Shown here piece by piece: positions 27,968 through 38,515 of a stretch of DNA of 64,000 bases. Position 1 is the stretch's first letter. Each line of letters starts with the position of its first letter. The notes beneath the pieces were generated by a model. That model was not told the origin of the DNA and did not search any database. It saw nothing but the letters and a program-made list of their open reading frames with translations. The translations under genes and the position numbers were made by a program. Source of the DNA: Inquilinus sp052113205 (lineage in GTDB: Bacteria; Pseudomonadota; Alphaproteobacteria; DSM-16000; Inquilinaceae); assembly GCF_052113205.1 (NCBI RefSeq), contig NZ_JBFRCU010000010.1, forward strand, positions 62,001 to 126,000. The letters run 5' to 3'.

Positions 27968-28999
27968 TCAGGGCTTTGTCGGGTCGGGCACGGTGATGCT
28001 GCCGTCGGCGATGGCGCGGCGGGCGGTCTCGACCGCCTCCTCCATCTCCGGGCTGACCAGCGGCCGGTTGTTGTCGTCGACGGCCCAGCCGACCGCATGC
28101 TCGCGCACGCCCAGCGTGACCAGGCCGGCCTTCCAGGTGCCGGCCCGCATGTCGTCCAGCGAGCGCAGCACGGCGATGTCGACCCGCTTCAGCATCGAGG
28201 TCAGGATGGTGCCGGGAACCAAGCCGTTCTGGTTGCTGTCGACGCCGATCGCCAGCTTCTCCGCCTCGCGCGCCGCCTGGAACACCCCGAGATTGGCCTC
28301 GCCGGCGACGGCGAAGAGGACGTCGGCGCCGCGCCCGATCAGGCCCTGCGCGACCTGGGCCGCCCGATCCCGGTCGCGGAAGGCGGCGGCGTCGGTGCCG
28401 ATATAGTCGACCAGGGTGGTGATCTCGGGCCGCGTCGCCCGGGCGCCGGCGGCATAGCCATTGGCGAATTTCTGCATCAGCGGGATGTCGGCGGCGCCGA
28501 CGAAGCCGATCGTGCCGGATTTCGAAGCCAGCGCCGCCAGCACGCCCACCAGATAGGCGCCCTCCTGCTCGCGGAACACGATCGAGCGGATGTTCGGCCC
28601 CTCGGCGACGCCGTCGACCAGGACGAAGCGGGTCTCCGGATGCGTCGCCGCGGCGACCTGCACGGCATCGGCGTAGTAGAAGCCGACGGCGATGATCAGG
28701 TTGGCGCCCTGCCGCACCATGCCGTCCGCTGCCGCGGCGAACCCGTCGACCGACTGCAGCTCGGCCTCGAGATAGGCCTCGCCGGTCTCGTTGCGGAAGA
28801 ATTCCAGCGCGTGCACCGCGCCTTCGTTGAAGCCGCCGTCCCGCTTGTCGCCAAGCGCATAGACGACGCCCGGCTTGACCGGCACCTCCTCGTTGCTGCC
28901 GCGCATCATGCTGTCCGGATCGGCGGCGGCGGCGCTCACGGAGAATCCGGCCACGGCCAAGCTGATGCCGGCGAGAAGGGTGCGACGGTCGAGGATCAT
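27968..28999 (-). CDS. BMP-family ABC transporter substrate-binding protein
   Basis: Periplasmic binding protein of the basic membrane protein (PnrA-like) family, 343 residues; members bind purine nucleosides or other small ligands. The N-terminus MILDRRTLLAGISLAVAGFS followed by SAAAA is a signal peptide; the RR makes Tat export possible. Motifs: DGGFNEGAVHALEFF (the conserved GWNxxHxxG-like region), GANLIIAVGF, VFREQEGAYLVGVLAA, IGFVGAADIPLMQKFANGY, GADVLFAVAGEANLGVFQAA and GVDSNQNGL. No permease or ATPase gene is adjacent. Its 3' end converges with the AraC gene and it follows pxpA on the same strand. Confidence 0.88.
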   Translation of the reverse strand: MILDRRTLLAGISLAVAGFSVSAAAADPDSMMRGSNEEVPVKPGVVYALGDKRDGGFNEGAVHALEFFRNETGEAYLEAELQSVDGFAAAADGMVRQGANLIIAVGFYYADAVQVAAATHPETRFVLVDGVAEGPNIRSIVFREQEGAYLVGVLAALASKSGTIGFVGAADIPLMQKFANGYAAGARATRPEITTLVDYIGTDAAAFRDRDRAAQVAQGLIGRGADVLFAVAGEANLGVFQAAREAEKLAIGVDSNQNGLVPGTILTSMLKRVDIAVLRSLDDMRAGTWKAGLVTLGVREHAVGWAVDDNNRPLVSPEMEEAVETARRAIADGSITVPDPTKP

Positions 29000-29135
29000 T
29001 TCCGTCTCCGGACGGCAAGGCGGCGATGCGGGCATCGGGCGGCCCGCGGCCCCGGAAATGGACGTGTTAAGCTTCGGTTACAAGAGCGCGCTCTGCAACG
29101 GTCGTCTGCCGCGAGGGCGGGGAGAAGTGGCCGGA

Positions 29136-29909
29136 TCAGGCCGGCCGGTCCTTCAGCGCCACCAGGCGAATGCCGGCCTGCTCCAGCCGCTCGCGGATGC
29201 GGCGGGCGATGCCGACCGCGCCCGGCGTGTCGCCATGGACGCAGACGGTGTCGACCGGCACCGGGATGCGCTTGCCGCTGCGGCTGGTGACCGCCTGCTC
29301 CTCGACCATGCGCAGCACCCGCTCGGCCGCGATCTCGGGGTCGTGGATCACCGAGCCGGCGATCTTGCGCGAGGTCAGGGTGGCGTCGTCCTCATAGGTG
29401 CGGTCGGCGAAGACCTCGCGCACCACCGGCAGGCCCAACTCCACCGCCGCGCGCTCCAGCGCCGTGCCGGGCAGCACCATATAGGCCAGGGTCGGATCGA
29501 CCGACTTGATGGCGCGGCCGATCGCCAGCGCCACCGCATCCTCGACCATCGCCACATTGCTCAGCGCGCCATGCGCCTTGACGTGGGTGATGCGGTGGCC
29601 GACCGCCTTGGCCATGCCCTGGATGGCGCCGATCTGGTAGACCACCTGGGCCTCCAGCTCCTCCGGCGTCTCGCCCTTGATCACCCGGCGGCCGAAGCCC
29701 CAGAGGTCGAGGAAGCCGGGATGGGCGCCGACGCCGATGCCGCGGTCGCGCGCCAGCGTCAGGGTCCGCCGCATCACGATCGGGTCGCCGGCATGGAAGC
29801 CGCAGGCGACATTGGCCGAGGTCACGATCTCCAGCATCGCCGCATCGTCGCCCATCTCCCAGGCGCCGAAGCCTTCGCCCATGTCGCAGTTCAGATCGAC
29901 GCTCGCCAT
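29136..29909 (-). CDS. pxpA: 5-oxoprolinase subunit PxpA (LamB/YcsF family)
   Basis: Cytoplasmic subunit of the ATP-dependent 5-oxoprolinase that hydrolyses pyroglutamate to glutamate, 257 residues. Family motifs: DLNCDMGEGFGAWE (residues 5-18), SANVACGFHAGDP, GVGAHPGFLDLWGFGRR, HVKAHGALSN and VDTVCVHGDTPGA. pxpB and pxpC are not in the window. The BMP binding protein lies 136 bases downstream on the same strand. The start ATG at 29909 fits the family. Confidence 0.93.
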   Translation of the reverse strand: MASVDLNCDMGEGFGAWEMGDDAAMLEIVTSANVACGFHAGDPIVMRRTLTLARDRGIGVGAHPGFLDLWGFGRRVIKGETPEELEAQVVYQIGAIQGMAKAVGHRITHVKAHGALSNVAMVEDAVALAIGRAIKSVDPTLAYMVLPGTALERAAVELGLPVVREVFADRTYEDDATLTSRKIAGSVIHDPEIAAERVLRMVEEQAVTSRSGKRIPVPVDTVCVHGDTPGAVGIARRIRERLEQAGIRLVALKDRPA

Positions 29910-30041
29910 GATCTCTTTCCCGGAACGGCCTTGCGCTTGATGATTCCTATATGAACCTCGCCGCCGGCGACGGCAATCGTCGCCCCGCGCCGCGCATTCG
30001 TGCTATTCAGACTCAGCAAGAACCCAGCAGGGGACGCCCAT

Positions 30042-31823
30042 ATGGCGGTGGGGACGAGCGGGCGACGGGTGTTTGAACTCGTCTTGATCAAGCCGTCGCA
30101 TTACGACGACGACGGCTATGTCATCCAATGGCTGCGGTCGGCGATTCCGTCGAACACGCTGGCGGTGCTGTACGGCCTCGCCAGCGACTGTTCCGAGCGC
30201 CGGATCCTCGGCCCGGATGTCGAGATCGCCATCACCGCGATCGACGAGACCAACACCCGGGTGCGCCCGGACGCGATCATTCGGCGGATCCGGCGCTCCG
30301 GATCGGGCATGGTGGCGCTGGTCGGGGTGCAGTCGAACCAGTTCCCGCGGGCGGTCGACATCGCCAAGCCGCTGCGGGCGGCGGGGATCCAGGTCGGCAT
30401 NGGCGGCTTCCACGTCTCCGGCACCATCGCCATGCTGCCCGGCCTGCAGCCGGAGGTGGCGGAAGCGCAGGCGATGGGCATCTCGCTGTTCGCCGGCGAG
30501 GCCGAGGGGCGGCTCGACGAGGTGCTGGTCGACGCTTTCGCCAACCGGCTCAAGCCGCTCTACAACTTCATGGACGATTTGCCGAACATCGAAGGCGTGC
30601 CGATGCCGGTGCTGCCGATCGCGCGGGTGCGCCGCACCGCCGGCCAGCACACCAGCTTCGACGCCGGCCGTGGCTGCCCGTTCCAATGCTCGTTCTGCAC
30701 CATCATCAACGTCCAGGGCCGCAAGTCGCGCCGCCGGTCGCCCGACGATGTCGAACGGATCATCCGCGAGAATGTGAAGAGCGGCATCAGCCGCTTCTTC
30801 ATCACCGACGACAATTTCGCGCGCAACAAGGACTGGGAGCCGATCTTCGACCGGCTGATCGAGCTGCGCGAGCGGGAGAAGCTGTCTTTCCGCATGATCA
30901 TCCAGGTCGACACCATGTGCCACCGCATCCCGCACTTCATCGAGAAGGCGGGCCGGGCAGGGGTGACCCGGGTGTTCATCGGACTGGAGAACATCAACCC
31001 GGACAGCCTCGTCGGCGCCAAGAAGCGGCAGAACAAGATCACCGAATACCGCAAGATGCTGCTGGCCTGGAAGGCGGTCGGCGCCATGACCTATGCCGGC
31101 TACATCCTGGGCTTCCCGACCGACACGCCGGAATCGATCGTCCGCGACATCGGCATCATCCAGCGCGAGCTGCCGGTCGACCTGCTGGAGTTCTTCTTCC
31201 TGACGCCGCTGCCGGGGTCGGAGGACCACAAGAACCTGTTCCACGCCGGCATCGCGATGGATCCGGACCTGAACCGCTACGACCTGAACCACGTCACCAC
31301 CGGCCACGCGATGATGTCGCGCGAGGAGTGGCAGCGGGCCTACAAGCTGGCCTGGCAAACCTACTATTCGCCGGAGCATATGGAGACGGTGATGCGCCGC
31401 GCGGCGGCGACCGGCATCAGCGTCGGCAAGATCCTGTTCCTGCTGCTGTGGTTCACCACCTGCATCAATGTCGAGGGGCTGCACCCGCTGGAGGGCGGCT
31501 ATCTGCGCCGCAAGGTGCGGACCGACCGCCGCCCCGGCCTGCCGCACGAGGCGGCCGTGCCGTTCTATCTCCGCTATGCCGGCGAGACCGTGGCCAAGCA
31601 CTGGGCCATGGCGCGGCTGTGGTGGCGCTTCAACCAGGTCCGCCGCCGGATCAAGGCCGACCCGAACCGCAAGGCCTATCACGACCTGGCGCTGACGCCG
31701 GTCAGCGAGGAAGAGCTCGACACGCTGGAGATGTTCTCGGTGACGCAGGGCGCCCGCGCCGCCGCGGCCCGGGCGCACACCAAGCCGGTGCCGCAGCCGC
31801 AGGGCGCCACCGCGGCGGAGTGA
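30042..31823 (+). CDS. B12-binding-domain radical SAM protein, function unknown
   Basis: 593 residues from the ATG at 30042, chosen because GGGGA sits upstream and the preceding codons look like leader; an earlier ATG at 30000 is possible. The N-terminal cobalamin-binding-like Rossmann domain (about 1-165) has LIKPSHYDDDGYVIQWL and IQVGxGGFHVSG. The radical SAM core has the 4Fe-4S ligands C212-x3-C216-x2-C219 in GRGCPFQCSFC and motifs FITDDNFARN, VFIGLENINPDSL and GYILGFPTDTPESI. A C-terminal helical region with Trp-rich LLWFTTCINVEG and WWRFNQVRRR may be membrane-associated. The substrate is not known. It lies alone between pxpA and the LysM gene. Confidence 0.88.
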   Translation: MAVGTSGRRVFELVLIKPSHYDDDGYVIQWLRSAIPSNTLAVLYGLASDCSERRILGPDVEIAITAIDETNTRVRPDAIIRRIRRSGSGMVALVGVQSNQFPRAVDIAKPLRAAGIQVGXGGFHVSGTIAMLPGLQPEVAEAQAMGISLFAGEAEGRLDEVLVDAFANRLKPLYNFMDDLPNIEGVPMPVLPIARVRRTAGQHTSFDAGRGCPFQCSFCTIINVQGRKSRRRSPDDVERIIRENVKSGISRFFITDDNFARNKDWEPIFDRLIELREREKLSFRMIIQVDTMCHRIPHFIEKAGRAGVTRVFIGLENINPDSLVGAKKRQNKITEYRKMLLAWKAVGAMTYAGYILGFPTDTPESIVRDIGIIQRELPVDLLEFFFLTPLPGSEDHKNLFHAGIAMDPDLNRYDLNHVTTGHAMMSREEWQRAYKLAWQTYYSPEHMETVMRRAAATGISVGKILFLLLWFTTCINVEGLHPLEGGYLRRKVRTDRRPGLPHEAAVPFYLRYAGETVAKHWAMARLWWRFNQVRRRIKADPNRKAYHDLALTPVSEEELDTLEMFSVTQGARAAAARAHTKPVPQPQGATAAE

Positions 31824-31894
31824 TCGGGTTCTGATCCGGGCGGCGGGCGATGGGCTCCGGCCCATCTCCGTTGATCCGGTCTCTGGCATCTCTC

Positions 31895-31982
31895 CTCGTC
31901 ATGGCGAGGAGCGAAGCGACGTGGCCATCCAGGGAGCGGTGCGGCTGGATGGCCACGCCCCTTTGGGGCTCGCCATGACGAG
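31895..31982. repeat. Intergenic hairpin repeat, CTCGTCATGGCGAG family
   Basis: Inverted repeat of about 88 bases: CTCGTCATGGCGAG, then GTGGCCATCCAG on the left, with CTGGATGGCCAC and CTCGCCATGACGAG on the right. It is related in design to the CGTCATTGCGAG elements at 20126 and 37265 but differs in sequence. It lies downstream of the radical SAM gene and may terminate its transcript. Confidence 0.75.
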
Positions 31983-32059
31983 TCATTATTTCAAGCGGCT
32001 GGTATAAGGGGCAAAGTTCAGGCCAGTAATGCCAGAATTCGCGAAATCGTGACATAATC

Positions 32060-32087
32060 ATTACAATTTTCCTGTTGAGATTGTAAT
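32060..32087. promoter_or_regulatory. Inverted repeat ATTACAA-N14-TTGTAAT
   Basis: A perfect 7-base dyad with a 14-base spacer in the AT-rich tract 125 bases upstream of the LysM protein start. The geometry suits a dimeric regulator bound over about two helical turns. The regulator is unknown, and the site could also be chance in an AT-rich tract. Confidence 0.35.
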
Positions 32088-32211
32088 CCTTTTGCCATAG
32101 ACAAGTTGCAAGACTGCAAGATCTGGTGCTCCAGAACTCCAGGGAACGCCGCCCTGCCTGCGATCGATGGTCTGTTCGGTCGTCGGTCGGACTTGTATTC
32201 AGGAGAGGCCG

Positions 32212-35200
32212 ATGACTGGAATTTCCGGACTCCCAGGCCGCTGGCCTTTGCTGTCGGACCGGTACAAGCAGAACGCATCCGTCACGCTCTGGAACCAGGC
32301 CCTAAACCGGGCGAAGGGACCCGGAACGATCGTCCCGGCCACCAACGCGGCGCCGAGGGACGAGCCGCTGGAACAGCTCGACGGCAGCAACCCGGCGAAC
32401 AAGAGCGTCGACGGCCAGGTCACCTATCAGGCGCAGCGGGGCGATAATCTCACCGAGATTGCCCGGCAGCTGGGCTACGGCAAGGACCTTGATCCCGCTG
32501 TGGCGCAGCGCTTTGGCTTCGACAAGACCAAGGACACCGCCGAGCAGTACGCGGCGCTGCTGGCCAAGTTCAATCCCGAGCTGGGCGACAACCCGGACGG
32601 CCTGCCCGAGACCCATGTCATCACCGTGCTCAGCGACGAGCGGGTGCAGCGGCTGCAGCAGATCTCGACGATCGCGGGCGGCGCGAAGTCAGTCGAGGAC
32701 CTGCCCCAGGCCAAGCGGACCGAGCTGCAGGATCTGATCGACGCGGATCTCGCCCCGATCGGCGGGACGATGGACCAGAAGGACTTCGACGCGACGCGCA
32801 AAGAGCGCGCTGCCTATCTGCGCGCCGTGCTGCCGCAGATGAAGGGCCTCGGGGAGTTGGTCGAGTCCCGGGCCGAGGATTTCGGCCTGCACATGGACGG
32901 GCTGTTCTCCGGCCTGCGCGACAGCGCCGCCCAAGGCCAGAAGACCGGCGACTGGAGCGCGTTCCAGACCGACGTGGCGGAGGCGCTGCGGCGCCGGATC
33001 AATCCGCCCCCGCCCGCCCAGACCCCGGAGTTCGATGCGGATCAGGCGGCCGCCGACTTCATCGCCGAGCTGTCTTTCTACGGTCCGATGGACCCCAAGA
33101 CGCTCAAGGTCGATGCGGGCTATCTGAAGGCGATCCAGGCGGCGCAACACCAGGTGATGGTGACCGATCCGGCCAAGCAGGTGACCGACGGCGCCTCGCT
33201 GGAGCTGACCCTGACCGGCGTCCCGGCCGAACGCGCCGACCAGATCCTGGTCGAGCTGTCGAAGCTGCCGGCGACGGGAAAGTATCGGGACGAGGAGAAC
33301 CCGCCGGCCTCGCGACTGGCCGAGATCGTCTATCCGCTGCGCAAGCTGTCGTCCAAGGGGACCGTCTCGGACGAGGCGAAGAAGCTGATCGGCAACCTGA
33401 ACGTCGTCGCCACCCAGGCGGGCGCCTCCGCCCCCATCGACGGCAAAGGCCGCATGCAGGTCAGCGACGGCGTCTCGCAGCTCGCGGCGCTGATGGCCGA
33501 GGCGAACACCGGCGGTCTCGACCGCAAGGCGCCCTATGCCCATGCCGGCGACCTGACGCTGCGCACCGCCATCACCGACAGCATCGCCCAGGGCGACGGC
33601 GCGACCCTGGCGGTCGCCATGGCGGCGCATTATGCGGACGAAGGCTGGGCCAAGGCCGCAGACAACATGCTCCACACCGTAGCCTTCGGCGTGGAGCGGC
33701 TCACGCCGGAGGCGCGGGGCGCGACCGAGGCATACGGGCGCCTGATCGGCGATCCGCAATGGGCCGGCAGCTATCTGGAGGGGCTGCGGGACGACAAGGA
33801 GCTCGCCGGCGCGGTCCAGACCGTCCAGAACGGCAAGCTGAAGGGCAATCCGGAGCAGGTCGCCAAGTTCGAGCGCCTGTTCGCCGGCGCCATGTCGACG
33901 GACGCGATCCTGCAGGCGCTGCCGGCGTCCCTGCGCAACCTGAAGGGCGACAACCTCGGCGGCTATGACCGGCTGAAGGGCGCCCAGGGGGATCTGCGCC
34001 ACCTGCTGGTCGGCAACAAGGACGATGGCGACGACGCGCCGCCGCCGATGGTCCAGGTCGCCATGGCGGGGATGCCGGCGCCGCCGAAGACCCTGACGCT
34101 GGCGGAGGTGGAGCGGCAACTGCAGCAGTCGCCCGAATTCAAGCAATACGAGACGCTGTATCGCAACATCTCCGACCCCGAATTCGACGCGGTGTTCGGC
34201 GACGCGCTGGACACCTACGACAAGATCCAGCGGCAACTCGCCGACCCGAAGGCGAAGATCATCGAGCTGCCGCCCGGGATGACCTCGCTGCCGCCGACCG
34301 TGACGGAGGTGCTGGACGGGCTGAAGGGCAAGGACCGGCCAGCGGCGCTGGATGCCCTGCGCGACAAGCCGGCCCAGGGGGCGGCGCTGCTGATGACGCT
34401 GGACGTGCTGGAGAACGGCCAGCCCAACGGTCCCAGCGGCGGTTTCCTGTCGCGCGAGATCAAGAACTCGAGCCTGCTGCTGTCCACCGTGATGGCGCCG
34501 TCATCGCCGATCGCGCAGGCCGTCGCCAACCGCGCGAATGGCGGCGCCAACGGCGAGGCGGCGCCGCGGGACGGGCTGCTGGGCAGCCGAGCCGCGGCGA
34601 TTCCCGTGGCGGGGGTCAGCGGCGCGCTGAACATCTGGGGCGTTCGCGAATTCCTGGCGTCCGACCGTCCCGACGACAAGGCCTGGGCCGGGGTCTTCGG
34701 CCTGCTGGCGGGCATGGACGTGGCGCGCGGGACCGCGGCCGGCATCCAGAGCCTTCTGATCCCGCAGGGGCGGCACGTTCGGCCGGCCACCGGGCTGCCC
34801 AGCCTGTTCAACCAGGGTGGACGGCTGGATCGCATGACCCGGTTCGGCTATGTCGGCGGGCCGGGGCTCTATCGCACCCTGGGCACCGCGTCCTCGGTCC
34901 TCACCGTCGGCGTCGCCGCCTGGACGGCGAGCATCGAATTCTCCAACGGCAACGTCCTGGGAGGGACCGTCTGGACGTCGATGGGCCTCGCATCCGGCGT
35001 CGAGGCCGGCCTCGTCCTCGCGGGCTCGTCCTGGGCCGGGCCGGTGGGGTGGGTCGCCGCCGGGGTCTGGCTGGTCGGGGCCAGCATCCTGCACTGGCAG
35101 TCCAGCGAGAAGCAGCGCCGGTATTTCGAGGGCGACACGCGGGCGATCCTGGCGAATCTGAACCCGCCGGTGGACCCTGAGCGGGCCGAGATCCTGGCTG

Positions 35201-35565
35201 AGGGCCGGGACGATTTCGGCGCCTCCGACAAGGCGAAGGGACGGCCGCTGTTCCCGCTGCTCGAGCAGCTGGCCGAGTATCGCGGCTACGACACGCCGGC
35301 GGAGAAGAAGGAATTCTTCGACTATATCCTGTACAACACGGCGGCGCTGCCCAACGACAAACTACGTGAGCTGGCAGAGCGGACCACGAGCTCGATGCTC
35401 ATCAATCTCGACGACGACAGCTACATGGTCGACAGCAAGGTGGCCACCGGCTACAGCGCGAACCCCATCACGATCGCGCAGCTGAGCGACTGGATCGACG
35501 GCGTCAAGCAGCACGATATCGGCTCGACCAATCCCGGCATCAGGCTGCCGCCGCGCCGCAACTGA
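32212..35565 (+). CDS. Giant LysM-domain protein of unknown function
   Basis: 1117 residues, no signal peptide. An N-terminal LysM domain (about 70-135) starts VTYQAQRGDNLTEIARQLGYG and ends around LPETHVITVL, probably binding peptidoglycan or chitin-like glycans. The middle (about 140-880) is mostly helical without a recognised family, rich in KLP, DALRDKP and AAHYADEGW-type segments. A hydrophobic region at about 890-965 (ASSVLTVGVAAWTAS, SSWAGPVGWVAAGVWLVGASIL) could cross a membrane. The C-terminal 150 residues are soluble (EYRGYDTPAEKKEFFDYIL). The size, LysM and late hydrophobic hairpin resemble large secreted effectors, but no secretion genes are near. AGGAGAGG lies upstream of the ATG at 32212. 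Confidence 0.72.
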   Translation: MTGISGLPGRWPLLSDRYKQNASVTLWNQALNRAKGPGTIVPATNAAPRDEPLEQLDGSNPANKSVDGQVTYQAQRGDNLTEIARQLGYGKDLDPAVAQRFGFDKTKDTAEQYAALLAKFNPELGDNPDGLPETHVITVLSDERVQRLQQISTIAGGAKSVEDLPQAKRTELQDLIDADLAPIGGTMDQKDFDATRKERAAYLRAVLPQMKGLGELVESRAEDFGLHMDGLFSGLRDSAAQGQKTGDWSAFQTDVAEALRRRINPPPPAQTPEFDADQAAADFIAELSFYGPMDPKTLKVDAGYLKAIQAAQHQVMVTDPAKQVTDGASLELTLTGVPAERADQILVELSKLPATGKYRDEENPPASRLAEIVYPLRKLSSKGTVSDEAKKLIGNLNVVATQAGASAPIDGKGRMQVSDGVSQLAALMAEANTGGLDRKAPYAHAGDLTLRTAITDSIAQGDGATLAVAMAAHYADEGWAKAADNMLHTVAFGVERLTPEARGATEAYGRLIGDPQWAGSYLEGLRDDKELAGAVQTVQNGKLKGNPEQVAKFERLFAGAMSTDAILQALPASLRNLKGDNLGGYDRLKGAQGDLRHLLVGNKDDGDDAPPPMVQVAMAGMPAPPKTLTLAEVERQLQQSPEFKQYETLYRNISDPEFDAVFGDALDTYDKIQRQLADPKAKIIELPPGMTSLPPTVTEVLDGLKGKDRPAALDALRDKPAQGAALLMTLDVLENGQPNGPSGGFLSREIKNSSLLLSTVMAPSSPIAQAVANRANGGANGEAAPRDGLLGSRAAAIPVAGVSGALNIWGVREFLASDRPDDKAWAGVFGLLAGMDVARGTAAGIQSLLIPQGRHVRPATGLPSLFNQGGRLDRMTRFGYVGGPGLYRTLGTASSVLTVGVAAWTASIEFSNGNVLGGTVWTSMGLASGVEAGLVLAGSSWAGPVGWVAAGVWLVGASILHWQSSEKQRRYFEGDTRAILANLNPPVDPERAEILAEGRDDFGASDKAKGRPLFPLLEQLAEYRGYDTPAEKKEFFDYILYNTAALPNDKLRELAERTTSSMLINLDDDSYMVDSKVATGYSANPITIAQLSDWIDGVKQHDIGSTNPGIRLPPRRN

Positions 35566-35586
35566 CCGGCCGCTGACGGGGCGGGC

Positions 35587-37233
<1,647 letters not shown>

Positions 37234-37264
37234 GGCGAGACCTTCTCGGCGGGGCCGCCCCAAA

Positions 37265-37352
37265 CCGTCATTGCGAGGAGGCGCAGCCGACGAAGCAATC
37301 CAGGGGCCGATGCGTGCGGCCCTGGATTGCTTCGCTGCGCTCGCAATGACGG
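37265..37352. repeat. Intergenic hairpin repeat, CGTCATTGCGAG family
   Basis: Inverted-orientation copy of the unit at 20126-20213: CCGTCATTGCGAG, GAAGCAATCCAGG on the left, CCTGGATTGCTTC and CTCGCAATGACGG on the right. Its location inside an apparent yejE-yejF operon is notable, as it could attenuate transcription or protect mRNA ends between these genes. Confidence 0.8.
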
Positions 37353-37375
37353 AATTGAAGGCCTGAGGAGGGCGT

Positions 37376-38515
37376 TCATGGCGTCTGGGCCTTGGAGTCG
37401 GTCACGGGGTCGGCGGCGGGCCGTGAAGCGCCGGCCGCCAGGGTCTTGCGCGGGTCGAAGGCGTCGCGCAGCGCCTCGCCCATGAAGACGAGCAGGCTGA
37501 GCAGGATCGCCAGCGAGAAGAAGGCGGTGAAGCCGAGCCACGGCGCCTGCAGGTTGGCCTTGCCCTGGCTGACCAGCTCGCCGAGCGAGGGCGACCCGGG
37601 CGGCAGGCCGAGGCCGAGGAAGTCCAGCCCGGTCAGCAGGCCGATGCTGCCGGTCAGGTTGAACGGCAGGAAGGTGATGGTGGCGACCACGGCGTTGGGC
37701 AGCACATGCTTCCACATGATCACCCGGTCCGGCTGGCCCAGCGCCCGCGCGGCGCGGACATAGTCCAGGTTGCGGGCGCGCAGGAACTCCGCCCGCACCA
37801 CGCTGACCAGGCTCATCCACTCGAACAGCAGCATGATGAACAAGAGCGTCCAGAAGCCCGGCACGAAGAAGGACGACATGATGATCAGCAGGTACAGCTG
37901 CGGCATGCCGGACCAGATCTCGATCACCCGCTGGAAGATCAGGTCGGTCCAGCCGGCGAAATAGCCCTGGATCGCGCCGGCGAAGACACCGATGACCGAC
38001 GCGATCGCGGTCAGGGTCAGGCCGAACAGGATCGAGATGCGCAGGCCGTAGATCAGCCGGGCCAGCACGTCGCGGCCCTGGTCGTCGGTGCCCAGCCAGT
38101 TCACCGCCGAGGGCGGGGAGGGGGCGGGCTGGTCCAGGTCGTAATTGATGGTGCGGTAGGAGAACGGGATCAGGGGCCAGACCGCCCAGCCCTTGGCGCT
38201 GATCAGGTCGCGCACGAACGGGTCGCGGTAATCCGCCTCGGTCTCGAACTCGCCGCCGAACGCCGTCTCCGGATAGGTCGCCAGCACCGGCACGTAGTAG
38301 TGGCCGTCATACTTGACCAGCAGCGGCCGGTCATTGGCGATGAACTCGGCGAACAGGGTCACCAGGAACACCGCCAGGAACAGATACAGCGCGATCAGCC
38401 CGCGCCGGTTGGCGCGGAAATTGGCGATGCGCCGGGCGGTGATCGGCCGAATGCGGATACCGAGGAAACGCGGATGGCCGAAGTCCTGGCCGCGGGACGC
38501 CACCGCCTCAGACAT
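37376..38515 (-). CDS. yejE: Peptide ABC transporter permease, YejE-like
   Basis: Inner-membrane permease of 379 residues. The N-terminal segment LGIRIRPITARRIANFRANRRG followed by a TM helix is typical of YejE, and the permease core has TM helices around a conserved loop (SLVSVVRAEFLRARNLDYVRAARALGQPD, the EAA-type motif). The long periplasmic loop between TM1 and TM2 (YPETAFGGEFETEADYRDPFV) is another YejE feature. Its start overlaps the yejB stop. Confidence 0.94.
   Translation of the reverse strand: MSEAVASRGQDFGHPRFLGIRIRPITARRIANFRANRRGLIALYLFLAVFLVTLFAEFIANDRPLLVKYDGHYYVPVLATYPETAFGGEFETEADYRDPFVRDLISAKGWAVWPLIPFSYRTINYDLDQPAPSPPSAVNWLGTDDQGRDVLARLIYGLRISILFGLTLTAIASVIGVFAGAIQGYFAGWTDLIFQRVIEIWSGMPQLYLLIIMSSFFVPGFWTLLFIMLLFEWMSLVSVVRAEFLRARNLDYVRAARALGQPDRVIMWKHVLPNAVVATITFLPFNLTGSIGLLTGLDFLGLGLPPGSPSLGELVSQGKANLQAPWLGFTAFFSLAILLSLLVFMGEALRDAFDPRKTLAAGASRPAADPVTDSKAQTP

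Larger units (their letters stand above)
31824..32211. other. 388-base intergenic region upstream of the LysM protein gene
   Basis: No gene seen. It holds the hairpin at 31895-31982, an AT-rich tract (about 32040-32110) with an operator-like inverted repeat (32060-32087), then GC-rich DNA up to the AGGAGAGG ribosome site at 32201-32208. It is the likely promoter region of the LysM gene; no sigma hexamers are assigned. Confidence 0.55.
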
